From Peribacillus simplex NBRC 15720 = DSM 1321 (lineage in GTDB: Bacteria > Bacillota > Bacilli > Bacillales > DSM-1321), in assembly GCF_002243645.1 (NCBI RefSeq), contig NZ_CP017704.1:1403501-1467500 (forward strand): a DNA stretch of 64,000 nucleotides, written 5' to 3'. The translations under genes and the position numbers were made by a program. Shown here one piece after another: positions 25,656 to 35,205 of this stretch. Numbering within the stretch: the stretch's first letter is position 1; the number at the start of each line of letters is the position of its first letter. The notes beneath the pieces are model-generated. The model was not told the origin of the DNA, ran no database searches, and was given only the letters and a program-made list of their open reading frames with translations.

Positions 25656-26672
25656 ATGATTGAAATCCGTTCAGTCCGAAAGGAATACGTCTCGAAGAAA
25701 AACCGAGTTATCGGAGTGGATAACGTTTCTTTGACCATTAAAACAGGCGAAGTGTATGGAATTGTCGGCTACAGCGGAGCTGGAAAAAGCTCATTACTCC
25801 GCTGCTTGAATTTGCTTGAACGTCCGACAGGTGGAAATATCATCATCGACGGCATTGATTTAACATCTTTATCAAGTAAAGAGCTTCGTAAACAACGCCA
25901 AAAAATCGGAATGATATTCCAGCACTTTTCCCTGGTCAGTTCAAAAACCGTTTATGAAAATGTCGCTTTCGCCTTAAAGGCCGCGCATCGATCGAAGGAT
26001 GCCATCAGGTTACGTGTATTGGAATTGTTGGAAATCGTAGGCCTCAGCGATAAGAAAGATGTTTATCCGGCACAGCTTAGCGGTGGACAGAAGCAGCGGG
26101 TCGGCATTGCTCGCGCCTTAGCGAATGATCCCACTGTACTATTATGTGATGAAGCGACTTCAGCCCTTGATCCAACAACTACAAAAGCGATTTTACAGTT
26201 ATTGAAAAAGATAAGCAGTGAGCTTGGTATCACCATCGTGTTGATTACACATGAAATGGAAGTGGTCAAAGAACTATGCCACCGAGTCGCTGTCATGCAG
26301 GATGGCCGGGTAATTGAGGAAGGTCCCGTTTATGAAATATTTTCACAGCCTAAGCAGGAATTAACGAAGCAATTCATTAGCAGTGTACTGGATTTCGAAC
26401 TCCCTTCGCACTTGATTGAAGAAAGTAAAGGTACGATTATTAAAATTCAATTCGAAGGGCATACCGCCGGTGAGTCGATTCTTTCGGATACTCTCCAATC
26501 CCATTCAGTAAAGGGTAATATTTTACACGGTAAAATTGAGTATATCCAGGATGTCCCTTTAGGCATTTTGATCATCGAGTTAATTGGCGATGCCGCCCAA
26601 ATTCATTCGGCATTGGACTATATAAAAAATCGTTCCAGTTCTGTGGAGGTGTTAAAACATGTCACTGCTTGA
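25656..26672 (+). CDS. metN: Methionine ABC transporter ATP-binding protein
   Basis: A 338-residue ATPase of the MetNPQ importer at the inner face of the membrane. Walker A is GYSGAGKSS near residue 37, the signature LSGGQKQR near 140, and Walker B LLCDEATSALD near 160. After the ATPase domain there is a C-terminal NIL/ACT-like domain of about 90 residues (from about 250), which in E. coli MetN binds methionine and inhibits transport. The start has AAGGGGG upstream, 20 bases after the riboswitch terminator. It overlaps metP by 14 bases. Confidence 0.95.
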   Translation: MIEIRSVRKEYVSKKNRVIGVDNVSLTIKTGEVYGIVGYSGAGKSSLLRCLNLLERPTGGNIIIDGIDLTSLSSKELRKQRQKIGMIFQHFSLVSSKTVYENVAFALKAAHRSKDAIRLRVLELLEIVGLSDKKDVYPAQLSGGQKQRVGIARALANDPTVLLCDEATSALDPTTTKAILQLLKKISSELGITIVLITHEMEVVKELCHRVAVMQDGRVIEEGPVYEIFSQPKQELTKQFISSVLDFELPSHLIEESKGTIIKIQFEGHTAGESILSDTLQSHSVKGNILHGKIEYIQDVPLGILIIELIGDAAQIHSALDYIKNRSSSVEVLKHVTA

Positions 26673-27327
26673 TCCCATCATCAATATTTTACCTGATCTT
26701 AATAAAGCCTTTCTTGAAACGATTTATATGGTCGGCGTTTCCCTTGCAGTAGCTCTGCTGATTGGTTTACCGCTTGGAGTATTGCTGTTTACGACAACCA
26801 GGAATTTATTTTTTGAAAATAGCATCGTGAACCGATCTCTCGGTTTCGCAGTCAATATTGTACGTTCAATCCCGTTCATCATTCTATTGGTCGCCCTCCT
26901 TCCTTTAACGGACCTTCTTACGGGATCGACGATAGGGCCAAGAGCGGCTTCTGTTTCCCTTTCCGTATCCGCAATACCTTTTTTTGCAAGGATCGTTGAA
27001 TCGGCATTACGTGAAATAGACAGAGGAGTGATTGAAGCTGCAATTGCCGTAGGTGCCACTCCATGGATGATCATTAAGGATGTACTTCTTCCAGAGGCAA
27101 AACCGGGAATCATTCAAGGACTTACATTAACGACCATTTCGCTTATCGGTTACTCTGCAATGGCAGGGACAATCGGCGGAGGCGGAATTGGCGACCTGGC
27201 CATCCGGTACGGATATTACCGTTATGACAACACAGTCATGATCACGACGATCGTCGTGCTGATCTGCCTTGTGCAAATCATTCAAATGGTTGGTGACAAA
27301 GCCTCATACATAGTTAACAAACGATAG
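26659..27327 (+). CDS. metP: Methionine ABC transporter permease
   Basis: A 222-residue membrane permease with five hydrophobic segments. The ABC permease EAA loop is EAAIAVGATPWMIIKDVLLPEA near residue 135. The ending GGGGIGDLAIRYGYYRYD is characteristic of MetI/MetP permeases. B. subtilis calls this gene metP; elsewhere it is metI, which must not be confused with the cystathionine gamma-synthase MetI at 35.2 kb. Translation is coupled to metN. Confidence 0.95.
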   Translation: MSLLDPIINILPDLNKAFLETIYMVGVSLAVALLIGLPLGVLLFTTTRNLFFENSIVNRSLGFAVNIVRSIPFIILLVALLPLTDLLTGSTIGPRAASVSLSVSAIPFFARIVESALREIDRGVIEAAIAVGATPWMIIKDVLLPEAKPGIIQGLTLTTISLIGYSAMAGTIGGGGIGDLAIRYGYYRYDNTVMITTIVVLICLVQIIQMVGDKASYIVNKR

Positions 27328-27382
27328 GATCAGTCATTTTTTCAATGATTCAATACATTTCATTACTCAGGAGGAATTTCAA

Positions 27383-28204
27383 ATGAAGAAAATAGCTTCG
27401 TTATTATCAGTCTGTGCACTTGCCCTTGGCTTGGCAGCTTGCGGGAGCGATGATGCATCCCCAAAAACTGAAGACAAAAAAGAATTGAAGATCGGGGCGA
27501 CTACCGGGCCCTACGCCGATATGGTTAAAGAGGCCATCAAACCCGGTCTTGAAGATCTCGGTTACAAAATAGAGATCGTCGAATTCACCGACTATATCCA
27601 GCCGAATAAGTCGCTTGGCAACCATTCGATCGACGCCAACCTATTCCAGCATAAAGTGTACATGGATAACTTCGCTAAAGAAAATGATTTGAAGCTTTCC
27701 GACCTTATCATTGTTCCAACAGCACCAATGGGCATATATTCGAACAAGTATAAATCATTGAAAGAAATTAAAGACGGTACATCCCTTGCAGTGCCCAATG
27801 ATCCGGTTAACCTCGCACGTGCACTTAAAGTGCTGGTGGATGAAGGGTTGATTGAAGTCGATCCAGATGTCGATCCTTTAAAAATATCCGAAAAGGATGT
27901 AACGAAAAATCCAAAAAACATCCAACTCAAACCATTGGAATCCGCTCAATTGCCACGGGCAACAGACAGTGTTGACCTATCAGCGGTCCCTGGCAACTTC
28001 GCTCTTGCAGCGAAAATGGACCTAAAGGATGCCCTTGTTTTAGAAAAAATGCCGGATATGTATCGAAACGTTGTTGCAGTGAATACAAAAGATGAAGACG
28101 CTCAATTTGCAAAGGATATTAAATCAGTTGTGGAATCCGATCAGTTTGAAAAAGTGATCGATGACAAATTTGCCGGATTCGGAAAACCAGACTGGATGAA
28201 ATGA
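27383..28204 (+). CDS. metQ: Methionine-binding lipoprotein
   Basis: A 273-residue substrate-binding lipoprotein. The signal peptide ends in the lipobox LAACG (Cys20). The NlpA/MetQ family is recognised by KIGATTGPYADMVK, EIVEFTDYIQPNKSL and ANLFQHKVYM. The protein would be tethered outside the membrane to deliver D- or L-methionine to MetP. Start follows CAGGAGG. A hairpin downstream may reduce but not abolish read-through into the dehydrogenase gene. Confidence 0.95.
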   Translation: MKKIASLLSVCALALGLAACGSDDASPKTEDKKELKIGATTGPYADMVKEAIKPGLEDLGYKIEIVEFTDYIQPNKSLGNHSIDANLFQHKVYMDNFAKENDLKLSDLIIVPTAPMGIYSNKYKSLKEIKDGTSLAVPNDPVNLARALKVLVDEGLIEVDPDVDPLKISEKDVTKNPKNIQLKPLESAQLPRATDSVDLSAVPGNFALAAKMDLKDALVLEKMPDMYRNVVAVNTKDEDAQFAKDIKSVVESDQFEKVIDDKFAGFGKPDWMK

Positions 28205-28215
28205 TCAAATAATCG

Positions 28216-28250
28216 AGGCCTGCTTCCCCTTTACTGGGAACAGGCCTTTC
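28216..28250 (+). terminator. Intra-operon hairpin after metQ
   Basis: AGGCCTG-TTCCC arms pair across a seven-base loop with one bulge. Only a TTTC follows, so this is likely a leaky terminator or an RNA-stabilising hairpin. Confidence 0.55.
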
Positions 28251-28266
28251 ATTAAGGAGAACGAAT

Positions 28267-29373
28267 ATGAATAACTTACTGGAGGTCCGCAGCGGCCCCG
28301 CTTATTACGCCTGTAAAGATAATGTCCTTGAAAACCTGGAAGCAAAACTGAGTAAAGGGAACATTCGTAAAGTGCTCGTTATTCATGGAAGAAAATCATG
28401 GGAAGTTGCTGAACCCTTTTTTCCTTCCTTAGAAAATATTGAGCCGATTTTTTTCAAATACGGCGGGGAATGCAGTGACGCAGAAATTGAACGCGTCAAG
28501 AAGTCTGCTCTTCAACACGGTGTGGATGCATTAATCGGCATTGGCGGCGGTAAGCTGCTCGACCTCGCCAAATCGGCCGGAAACTCGCTTCAAAAGGAAA
28601 TCATCCTCATTCCTACCCTTGCTTCCACCTGCGCGGCCTGGACTCCGTTGAGTGTCATTTATGATGATAATGGTTCATATGTCCGCTATGATATTCATGA
28701 AAGAAACGCTTGGATGTTATTTATCGAACCAGGTATTCTTCTGAATTCACCTATTAACTATTTACGGGCTGGAATCGGCGATACATTGGCGAAATGGTAC
28801 GAAGGCAATGCACTGGCCGAAAAGCTTGCCACCAAGTCCGTTTGTATTGAATTGGCCCATTTAGCCGCAAGGGAATGCCAGGAAGTTTTATTGACATATG
28901 GCGAGGAAGCCCTAGGTGATTTGGAAAATGGTAAATGGACAGACTCGCTGCAGCGTGTAATTGAAACGAACATCATCACCAGTGGTCTAGTTGGCGGCTT
29001 TGGTGACCAGTACCTGCGCGTTGCCGGTGCCCACTCGATTCATAATGGCATGACTACCATCACGCAAACGCATCATTTACTTCACGGGGAAAAAGTGGCA
29101 TATGGCATTTTAGTCCAGCTTGTTTTAGAAGGGAAATTCTCAGAAATCAAACAATTGCTGCCAATCTACCAGGTGCTTAAACTGCCGATGACATTGCTTG
29201 ATATTGGCCTGACGGTTGAACATAAGGCGGAACTTCAACAGATTGCAGCCCAGTCTGTCAAAGAAGGTGAAGACATCCATCTTCTTTTCCCTGATATCAA
29301 CAAGGAAAAAGTAGCGGCCGCCATGGAAATCCTTGAAATCCTCACAAACCCCGTAAGCACAGCCATGGACTAA
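28267..29373 (+). CDS. Iron-containing alcohol dehydrogenase family protein, HcxA (YbdH)-like
   Basis: A 368-residue NAD(P)-dependent dehydrogenase of the glycerol dehydrogenase-like branch. The nucleotide loop GIGGGKLLDLAKSAG is near residue 90. Metal ligands are seen as Asp in GIGDTLAKWYE (near 175) and His in GAHSIHNGMT and HHLLHGEKVAYG (near 250-275). The overall pattern recalls E. coli HcxA/YbdH, which reduces 2-oxoacids such as 2-oxobutanoate. It lies 62 bases after metQ behind a weak hairpin, so it may belong to the SAM-riboswitch regulon, which fits a 2-oxoacid derived from methionine breakdown (inference). Other family functions such as glycerol dehydrogenase are possible. Confidence 0.8.
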   Translation: MNNLLEVRSGPAYYACKDNVLENLEAKLSKGNIRKVLVIHGRKSWEVAEPFFPSLENIEPIFFKYGGECSDAEIERVKKSALQHGVDALIGIGGGKLLDLAKSAGNSLQKEIILIPTLASTCAAWTPLSVIYDDNGSYVRYDIHERNAWMLFIEPGILLNSPINYLRAGIGDTLAKWYEGNALAEKLATKSVCIELAHLAARECQEVLLTYGEEALGDLENGKWTDSLQRVIETNIITSGLVGGFGDQYLRVAGAHSIHNGMTTITQTHHLLHGEKVAYGILVQLVLEGKFSEIKQLLPIYQVLKLPMTLLDIGLTVEHKAELQQIAAQSVKEGEDIHLLFPDINKEKVAAAMEILEILTNPVSTAMD

Positions 29374-29408
29374 AAAAGCGATGGGGTTTTTACCCCATCG
29401 CTTTTTTT
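29374..29408 (+). terminator. Terminator of the metNPQ-dehydrogenase operon
   Basis: AAAAGCGATGGGGT and its complement form a long stem followed by seven or more T, immediately after the stop codon. Confidence 0.92.
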
Positions 29409-29495
29409 AATTCCTTCACTTTGTTTGTTTAAATCATCCTTTTCACCAAGCCAACATAAAGTGCCGTCAATACTTCAGTAAAATAAAAGAAGGTT

Positions 29496-30533
29496 TCAAC
29501 CTACTGTCTGTTTCCATAATCCAAGAAGATCACTTTCATGTTGTCTGTGGATACCGGCTTTTCTATCAGCAGATTCCGGACGTCCCTTTTCCCAGTTCCA
29601 TATATCTTCGAGAGTTTCTGAAAGGGGACGGAATGTTAGTCCATTATTGATGGCTTTATTGTTATCGACAGCCAAAAACCCATTCAAAGGTTCCTTAGCT
29701 CCCGGTAAAGGGAACTCTTCTGGTATCCATAAAGGCATCTCTCCCCACGGCTCTACTTTATTGTCATTTAAAAACTTTTCCGATACCCATGTAAAATCAG
29801 CATTACTTCTTGTTACCTTTTTGCAACCTTCAAGTAATTGCCCCATAGTTAGTGTGTAATCTGGTCCAACGGCATTATATGTACCTGTCATATTTTTTTC
29901 TATCATTTGTATGACCCATTGAGCCAAGTCCCTTGCATCGATAACTTGGATTGGACGTCCAGGTCGTCCAGGAGATAAAATTTCTCCCCCTTCCGCTATT
30001 CTTTTAAGCCAGTACGGCAATCGGTCAGTGTAATCATACGGACCTACTATTTGACCGGCACGAATTGACAAGACTTTCCCCGGCAGTTCTTTTTCAGCTG
30101 CTTTTTCGCTTAATGATTTTAATGGTCCATAATATTCACCGTATATCGGTCCAGCAGTTCCGCGGGTGATCTCTTCTGCTTTATCCTCATTTAGTGTATG
30201 AACCTCTCCATTTTCATCAATACCTGGTTCGGTTGGATCACTATAAACTGAGATGCTTGAAATATATGTATAATGTTTAACTTGATTAAGCAAACTGCAA
30301 GATTTCGATACAGTTCGAGGGATAAAGCCAGATGTGTCAATGACTGCATCCCACTGTCTACCTTTCAACATTTCCAGATCCCCGTCGCGGTCCCCTCTTA
30401 ACTGTTCTATTTCGGGAAAAACATAAGGATCGCTTCCTCGATTAAAAAGTGTGACATCATGCCCTTTCACTATCGCAGCTTTTACTAAATTTCGGCCTAA
30501 AAACCGTGTACCACCCAATATTAAAATGTTCAT
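29496..30533 (-). CDS. NAD-dependent epimerase/dehydratase family protein
   Basis: A 345-residue extended short-chain dehydrogenase. The Rossmann motif GGTRFLGRNL occupies residues 7-16, and an acidic/basic turn FNRGSDP follows the second strand. YISSISVYS gives the usual strand-4 motif. A possible YxxxK pair is in YGEYYGPLK near residue 150. The sequence is closer to CSP41-like or isoflavone-reductase-like atypical members than to sugar-nucleotide epimerases, so the substrate is unknown. Start follows AGGAGGAG. It is monocistronic. Confidence 0.82.
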   Translation of the reverse strand: MNILILGGTRFLGRNLVKAAIVKGHDVTLFNRGSDPYVFPEIEQLRGDRDGDLEMLKGRQWDAVIDTSGFIPRTVSKSCSLLNQVKHYTYISSISVYSDPTEPGIDENGEVHTLNEDKAEEITRGTAGPIYGEYYGPLKSLSEKAAEKELPGKVLSIRAGQIVGPYDYTDRLPYWLKRIAEGGEILSPGRPGRPIQVIDARDLAQWVIQMIEKNMTGTYNAVGPDYTLTMGQLLEGCKKVTRSNADFTWVSEKFLNDNKVEPWGEMPLWIPEEFPLPGAKEPLNGFLAVDNNKAINNGLTFRPLSETLEDIWNWEKGRPESADRKAGIHRQHESDLLGLWKQTVG

Positions 30534-30732
30534 AAGATCTCCTCCTCTTTAACGATATTCCATTAAGCATACGCAATACCCTTTCCTAAAATTAATAATA
30601 TTTGCAACTTTTCTTTGAACTCTTTTTAAACCATGAATTTCCCTTCTCGAGAAAACTGGCAATATCCTATTCTTTTGAACTTTATTCTTTTTCGCTATAA
30701 TGATATGGAAAGGGAGAAAGAAGGTGGAAACG

Positions 30733-31617
30733 ATGCTTGAAAATCTCAAACAAAAATTCCCGAATGCTCTTACCAATAAAAAGGAAATTGATGATATTTC
30801 TGACTATGTTTGGTTCGAAGACTCAAGAAGTATACTTGGCATTCCCCGTTCAGAAATCACAGCCGAAGAAATCCGTTTATTGGAACTGCTTTTTGCTCCT
30901 TCCATAAACCCAAATTACCTCAATGTACATCCAGACTCATCATGGAAAACTTTTTTATCCGAACCGAATGCAACATTGCCATTAACGAGCTGGGAGAATG
31001 TTCGATTTCTTCATTTTAAGCTGACTCATGCTGATTTTTCCAACTCCGACTTTGAAGAGGCCTTCCTCGCTTTCGTTCCATCTGACGCAGCATTGGTCTG
31101 GGAAAATGAAACGGCAGGAGTCTTAATTGAAACGGACAAGGATGAACCATTATCAAATAAAGAACTAATCGCCATTTCTTCCACACTTGAAAGTGACTTT
31201 TATGTTAAGACCCGTATGTTCACCGGGCGCTTTCACCCTGTAAATCAAGACCTTCATCATCACTGGACTCAGGAGAAAAAGTGTTTTGATTTGGCACAGG
31301 TGCACCTGCCGGATCTTAAGGTCGCTGATTTGGCAGACATCATTCCTCATTCATTAATTAATGATCCATCCGGTAAAAATGCAAAATGGTATATCAATGA
31401 GATTCTTGGCAAGACCAAGCAGGATACTGAACTTATCAAAACGATTAAAACGTATATCGAATGTAATTCCAATGCCACCCATGCCGCCAAACAGCTTTAT
31501 ATACATCGGAACAGCTTACAATACCGAATCGATAAATTCTCTGAAAGAACTGGTCTCGATATTAGAAACTTCCGTCATGCCCTTACTGCGTACTTGATTT
31601 TTTTACTGAATGATTAA
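30733..31617 (+). CDS. PucR/CdaR-type transcriptional regulator (YxkF-like)
   Basis: A 294-residue regulator. The C-terminal HTH of the PucR family is clear: NSNATHAAKQLYIHRNSLQY followed by RIDKFSERTGLDI (about residues 240-275). The N-terminal two thirds is a poorly recognised sensor region. Start ATG at 30733 follows AAGGTGG; a TATAAT at 30696-30701 is the likely -10. It directly precedes msmX, as YxkF does in B. subtilis as I recall, so a link to sugar uptake is plausible. Ligand and target genes are unknown. Confidence 0.82.
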   Translation: MLENLKQKFPNALTNKKEIDDISDYVWFEDSRSILGIPRSEITAEEIRLLELLFAPSINPNYLNVHPDSSWKTFLSEPNATLPLTSWENVRFLHFKLTHADFSNSDFEEAFLAFVPSDAALVWENETAGVLIETDKDEPLSNKELIAISSTLESDFYVKTRMFTGRFHPVNQDLHHHWTQEKKCFDLAQVHLPDLKVADLADIIPHSLINDPSGKNAKWYINEILGKTKQDTELIKTIKTYIECNSNATHAAKQLYIHRNSLQYRIDKFSERTGLDIRNFRHALTAYLIFLLND

Positions 31618-31741
31618 TTTCCCATTCAAACAGGTAATATCATCCTTTTTTGTGCAATGTGCCCATACTTTTTTCTAAACCGATAGCTTAGACTATAGCT
31701 AATTGGTACAAGTAATCAGGAGTTTAAAAGGGGGATTTTTC

Positions 31742-32887
31742 ATGGCAGAGTTAGTGTTAGATCATATATTCAAGATTTATGATAAAAAGGTGACGGCTGT
31801 TAAAGACTTCAACCTTCGTGTTGCCGATAAGGAATTCATAGTTTTTGTGGGACCTTCAGGTTGCGGCAAATCGACAACATTAAGGATGATTGCCGGACTG
31901 GAAGACATTTCCCAAGGGGATTTATACATAGACGGGAAGCGAGTCAATGATGTCCCCCCTAAAGACCGCGATATTGCGATGGTTTTCCAGAACTATGCCT
32001 TATATCCTCATATGTCCGTATATGACAATATGGCATTCGGATTAAAGCTCAGGAAAACGCCAAAAGCGGAAATCAAGCAAAGGGTCAATGAAGCGGCAAG
32101 GATTCTCGGACTTGAAGAGCTGCTAAACAGGAAACCTAAAGCCCTTTCAGGAGGTCAGCGCCAGCGTGTGGCACTTGGCCGTGCAATTGTAAGGGACGCA
32201 AAAGTTTTCTTGATGGATGAGCCATTATCCAATCTCGATGCAAAGCTGCGGGTTCAAATGCGTGCAGAAATCGCTAAACTACATAAACGGCTCGACACCA
32301 CGACGATATATGTCACGCATGACCAAACAGAGGCAATGACCATGGCGACACGTCTTGTTGTAATGAAAGATGGAATCATCCAACAGGTCGGTGCTCCAAA
32401 AGACGTATACGAGAAACCAATAAACGTCTTTGTCGGCGGTTTTATCGGATCGCCTGCCATGAACTTCTTTACCGGAACATTAAAAGAAGGCACAATTAAA
32501 ATAGGCGAACAAACGCTTGAAATACCTGAATTGAAGATGAAAATGCTGCGTGATCAAGGATATATCGGAAAGGATATAATCCTTGGCATCCGTCCGGAGG
32601 ATTTTCATAATGAAGGAACTAGCTTCACGGAGTCCTCTAACACTACATTCACGACCCAAATTGATGTAGCCGAACTCATGGGCGCGGAGATCATGCTCTA
32701 CTCCACGTTAGAGGGGCAGGACTTCGTCGCACGGGTTGATGCCAAGAATATTATCCAGGCAGGCGAAAACATCGAACTTGCCCTCGACATGAATAAAGCA
32801 CACTTTTTTGATAAAGGGACTGAACATCGCATTTTAGTTGAAGAAGATGAACTGATGCAGGAAAGCATGAAGTTACCTGCCAATTAA
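31742..32887 (+). CDS. msmX: Multi-sugar ABC transporter ATPase, MsmX/UgpC type
   Basis: A 381-residue ATPase. Walker A GPSGCGKST is near residue 37, Q-loop VFQNYALYPHMSVYDN, signature LSGGQRQR near 135, and Walker B FLMDEPLSNLD near 155. A C-terminal OB/TOBE regulatory region of about 130 residues (with ILGIRPEDF) is present as in MalK. In B. subtilis MsmX energises several sugar importers without being encoded next to them; the absence of permease or binding-protein genes here fits that shared role. Start at 31742 follows AAAAGGGGG. Confidence 0.93.
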   Translation: MAELVLDHIFKIYDKKVTAVKDFNLRVADKEFIVFVGPSGCGKSTTLRMIAGLEDISQGDLYIDGKRVNDVPPKDRDIAMVFQNYALYPHMSVYDNMAFGLKLRKTPKAEIKQRVNEAARILGLEELLNRKPKALSGGQRQRVALGRAIVRDAKVFLMDEPLSNLDAKLRVQMRAEIAKLHKRLDTTTIYVTHDQTEAMTMATRLVVMKDGIIQQVGAPKDVYEKPINVFVGGFIGSPAMNFFTGTLKEGTIKIGEQTLEIPELKMKMLRDQGYIGKDIILGIRPEDFHNEGTSFTESSNTTFTTQIDVAELMGAEIMLYSTLEGQDFVARVDAKNIIQAGENIELALDMNKAHFFDKGTEHRILVEEDELMQESMKLPAN

Positions 32888-32888
32888 A

Positions 32889-32923
32889 CGAAAAAAGACC
32901 CGTTCATGAATGGGTCTTTTTCG
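32889..32923. terminator. Bidirectional terminator after msmX
   Basis: AAAAAGACCC and GGGTCTTTTT form the stem, with T-rich flanks on both strands between convergent genes. Confidence 0.88.
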
Positions 32924-32945
32924 TTTATTCAAATAAGGGGTAGAT

Positions 32946-33188
32946 TTATTCCTGGACCAATACCACTTCATCATGTCCGCATTCAGAGCATTTCATGAGA
33001 TGCGGGCATTGGCCTTTTTGAAGGGATTGAGGATATCCGTCGTTTTCTTTAAGTATGTCGATATCCATGTAAGCACTGTAATCATCAGCGTAGTCCATGA
33101 ATTTCCCTTTATCATCAAGATCACTGCCGCATTCCGGGCAATTCACATGAATTTTTCTTAGACCGTTGCAAAGCGGGCATAAAGACAT
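32946..33188 (-). CDS. Small double zinc-ribbon protein
   Basis: An 80-residue protein with four CxxC-type pairs: CPLC (residues 4-7), CPEC (17-20), CPHLMKC (61-67) and CSEC (67-70). This suggests one or two structural zinc sites. The middle is acidic (DYADDYSAYMDIDILKEND). Start follows AGGAGGAAAAACA. Related short zinc-ribbon proteins occur in bacilli but have no assigned role. It is separated from fumC by more than 100 bases including a terminator. Confidence 0.7.
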   Translation of the reverse strand: MSLCPLCNGLRKIHVNCPECGSDLDDKGKFMDYADDYSAYMDIDILKENDGYPQSLQKGQCPHLMKCSECGHDEVVLVQE

Positions 33189-33257
33189 TGTTTTTCCTCC
33201 TGTTCCCGATACTTATGATCTCAGTATTTGTTGATTCCATTATTTTAACACGTGGAA

Positions 33258-33287
33258 ACACCCTCCCTAATACCAGAGGGAGGGCAC
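33258..33287 (-). terminator. Terminator of fumC
   Basis: CCCTCCCT and AGGGAGGG pair 11 bases beyond the fumC stop; the minus strand then reads TGTTT, a short T run. Confidence 0.7.
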
Positions 33288-33297
33288 TTATATGCAA

Positions 33298-34680
33298 TTA
33301 TTTATTAACCATGTTAGCAGGATCTACCCATGCTTTGAATTCATCTTCCGTCAGGAACTCCAATTTCAACGCCGCTTCTTTTAACGTAGAGTTGTCCTTG
33401 AATGCTGTTTTGGCGATCTTGGCTGCTTTTTCATAACCAATATGCGGGTTCAATGCTGTTACCAACATAAGGGAACGTTCTACATTTTCTTTGATTTTAT
33501 CTTCATTTGCAGTGATGCCAACCGCACAATTATTGTTGAATGAATGAATGCCTTCCGTCAATAATTTGACCGTTTGCAGGAAGTTATAGATGATGACTGG
33601 TTTGAATACATTCAATTCAAAGTTACCTTGGCTAGCTGCAAAGCCAATTGTAGCATCGTTACCCACGATTTGTGTTGCAATCATGGTAAGCGCTTCACTT
33701 TGTGTTGGATTGACTTTACCTGGCATGATGGAGCTGCCTGGCTCGTTTTCCGGAATGGCTATTTCGCCGATTCCGCTTCTAGGACCACTTGCCAGCCATC
33801 TGACATCGTTCGCAATTTTCATTAAATCGGCTGCCAATGCTTTTAAAGCACCGTGTGCGTAGACGATTTCGTTATGGCTTGTCAATGCATGAAACTTATT
33901 ATCAGATGTGACAAAAGGATGTCCTGTATCCGCTGCAATTTGTTTGGCAGAAAGTCCCGGGAATTCTTTTTTTGTATTGATTCCGGTTCCTACAGCCGTT
34001 CCGCCTAGTGCAAGGTTCAATAATTTTTGGCTGCTTTCCTCAATCATCGCTAGATCTTTGTCGAGCATCGCTTTCCAACCGGAAATTTCTTGTCCTAATG
34101 TTAATGGTGTAGCATCTTGAAGATGTGTCCGGCCAATTTTCACGACATCCCAAAATTCTTTTTCTTTTGTATCGAATGTAGCACGAAGAGCTTTGATGGC
34201 AGGGACCAATTTTTCAGCGACTTCCATAAAGGCAGCAATATGCATGGCGGTCGGGAAAGTATCATTGGAGCTTTGTGCCTTGTTAACATCATCATTTGGG
34301 TGAAGGGTTTCCGATTCACCATTTTCTTTCAACCATTCATTCCCTTTGTTAGCGACCACTTCATTCACGTTCATATTACTTTGCGTGCCGCTTCCCGTTT
34401 GCCAAACTACAAGCGGGAAATGATCATTTAGTGTACCTTCAAGGATTTCGCCGCAAATCTTGACGATGGCATTCTTTTTAACTTCCGAAAGATCACCAAG
34501 ATCATAGTTCACCTTTGCCGCAGCTTGTTTAACGTATGCAAATGCACGAACTAATTCAATCGGCATTTTTTCGTTACCGATTTTGAAATTGTTACGGCTT
34601 CTCTCAGTTTGTGCTCCCCAATATTTATCAGCAGGAACTTTCACTTCACCCATCGTATCTCGTTCGATTCTGTATTCCAT
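33298..34680 (-). CDS. fumC: Class II fumarate hydratase
   Basis: A 460-residue enzyme of the aspartase/fumarase family that interconverts fumarate and malate in the TCA cycle. The family signature [13 protein letters not shown] is near residue 315, with the substrate segments [12 protein letters not shown] near 100 and RTHLQDATP near 185. Length is standard for oxygen-stable, iron-free fumarases. The start is placed at 34680, where AGGAGGAG precedes the ATG; the frame extends further upstream without a ribosome binding site. B. subtilis calls it citG. Confidence 0.96.
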   Translation of the reverse strand: MEYRIERDTMGEVKVPADKYWGAQTERSRNNFKIGNEKMPIELVRAFAYVKQAAAKVNYDLGDLSEVKKNAIVKICGEILEGTLNDHFPLVVWQTGSGTQSNMNVNEVVANKGNEWLKENGESETLHPNDDVNKAQSSNDTFPTAMHIAAFMEVAEKLVPAIKALRATFDTKEKEFWDVVKIGRTHLQDATPLTLGQEISGWKAMLDKDLAMIEESSQKLLNLALGGTAVGTGINTKKEFPGLSAKQIAADTGHPFVTSDNKFHALTSHNEIVYAHGALKALAADLMKIANDVRWLASGPRSGIGEIAIPENEPGSSIMPGKVNPTQSEALTMIATQIVGNDATIGFAASQGNFELNVFKPVIIYNFLQTVKLLTEGIHSFNNNCAVGITANEDKIKENVERSLMLVTALNPHIGYEKAAKIAKTAFKDNSTLKEAALKLEFLTEDEFKAWVDPANMVNK

Positions 34681-34953
34681 GTGTTCTCCTCCTATGTTTG
34701 CACTATTCATTGAAGACCTTTTGCATATGAAATGAATAATGTTGTATTATTCTTTCTCTCCATACATTGTACAAACTTTATTATTTTAAAGCAAAAATAT
34801 CCGGCTGACCCTTCCCATTTTTCTGAAAAACCCATGATTCTTCCTGTTTATATGAAAATTCGGATATTTTTTTTAGACACATAAAGTGTTGACACCGCTA
34901 GGCTCCACTTGACCTAGTCATGAACATCAAAGCATGATCCACCCAAAATGTTC

Positions 34954-34982
34954 TTGACAGTATTTTGTATATATAGTAAATT
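34954..34982 (+). promoter_or_regulatory. Promoter of the metI-metC operon
   Basis: TTGACA at 34954-34959 is followed 17 bases later by TAAATT (34977-34982), about 20 bases before the S-box leader. Confidence 0.55.
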
Positions 34983-35004
34983 CAAAAGAAATTGAATAAT
35001 CTAA

Positions 35005-35173
35005 ACTCTTATCGAGAGAGGTAGAGGGAATGGCCCGATGACACCTCAGCAACCTTCATTTGTTTCAAACCAATGAAAAGGTGCTAATTCCACAAGTTTG
35101 TGAACTTGGAAGATAAGAAGAATGACTCGTCCCTACTTAATCAAAGTCTTCTTCTTAAAGAAGACTTTTTTTT
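35005..35173 (+). ncRNA. SAM-I (S-box) riboswitch upstream of metI-metC
   Basis: The aptamer begins CTCTTATCGAGAGAGGTAGA, contains GGCCCGATGACACCTCAGCAACC, and closes with GATAAGAAG (near 35113). An extended P3/P4 arm is visible. The terminator is AAAGTCTTCTT paired with AAGAAGACTTT and eight T (35143-35173). High SAM should terminate transcription before metI. Confidence 0.95.
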
Positions 35174-35205
35174 ATTTTATATAACTCAAAGGAGCAGTGA
35201 AAACC

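Noticed and set aside
26063..27113. Antisense frames inside metN and metP
   Set aside because: Mirror frames of well-supported coding genes; no independent start signals.
34890..34930. CTAGG...CCTAG inverted repeat upstream of metI
   Set aside because: Five-base arms only; too short to claim an operator, and the SAM riboswitch already explains regulation.
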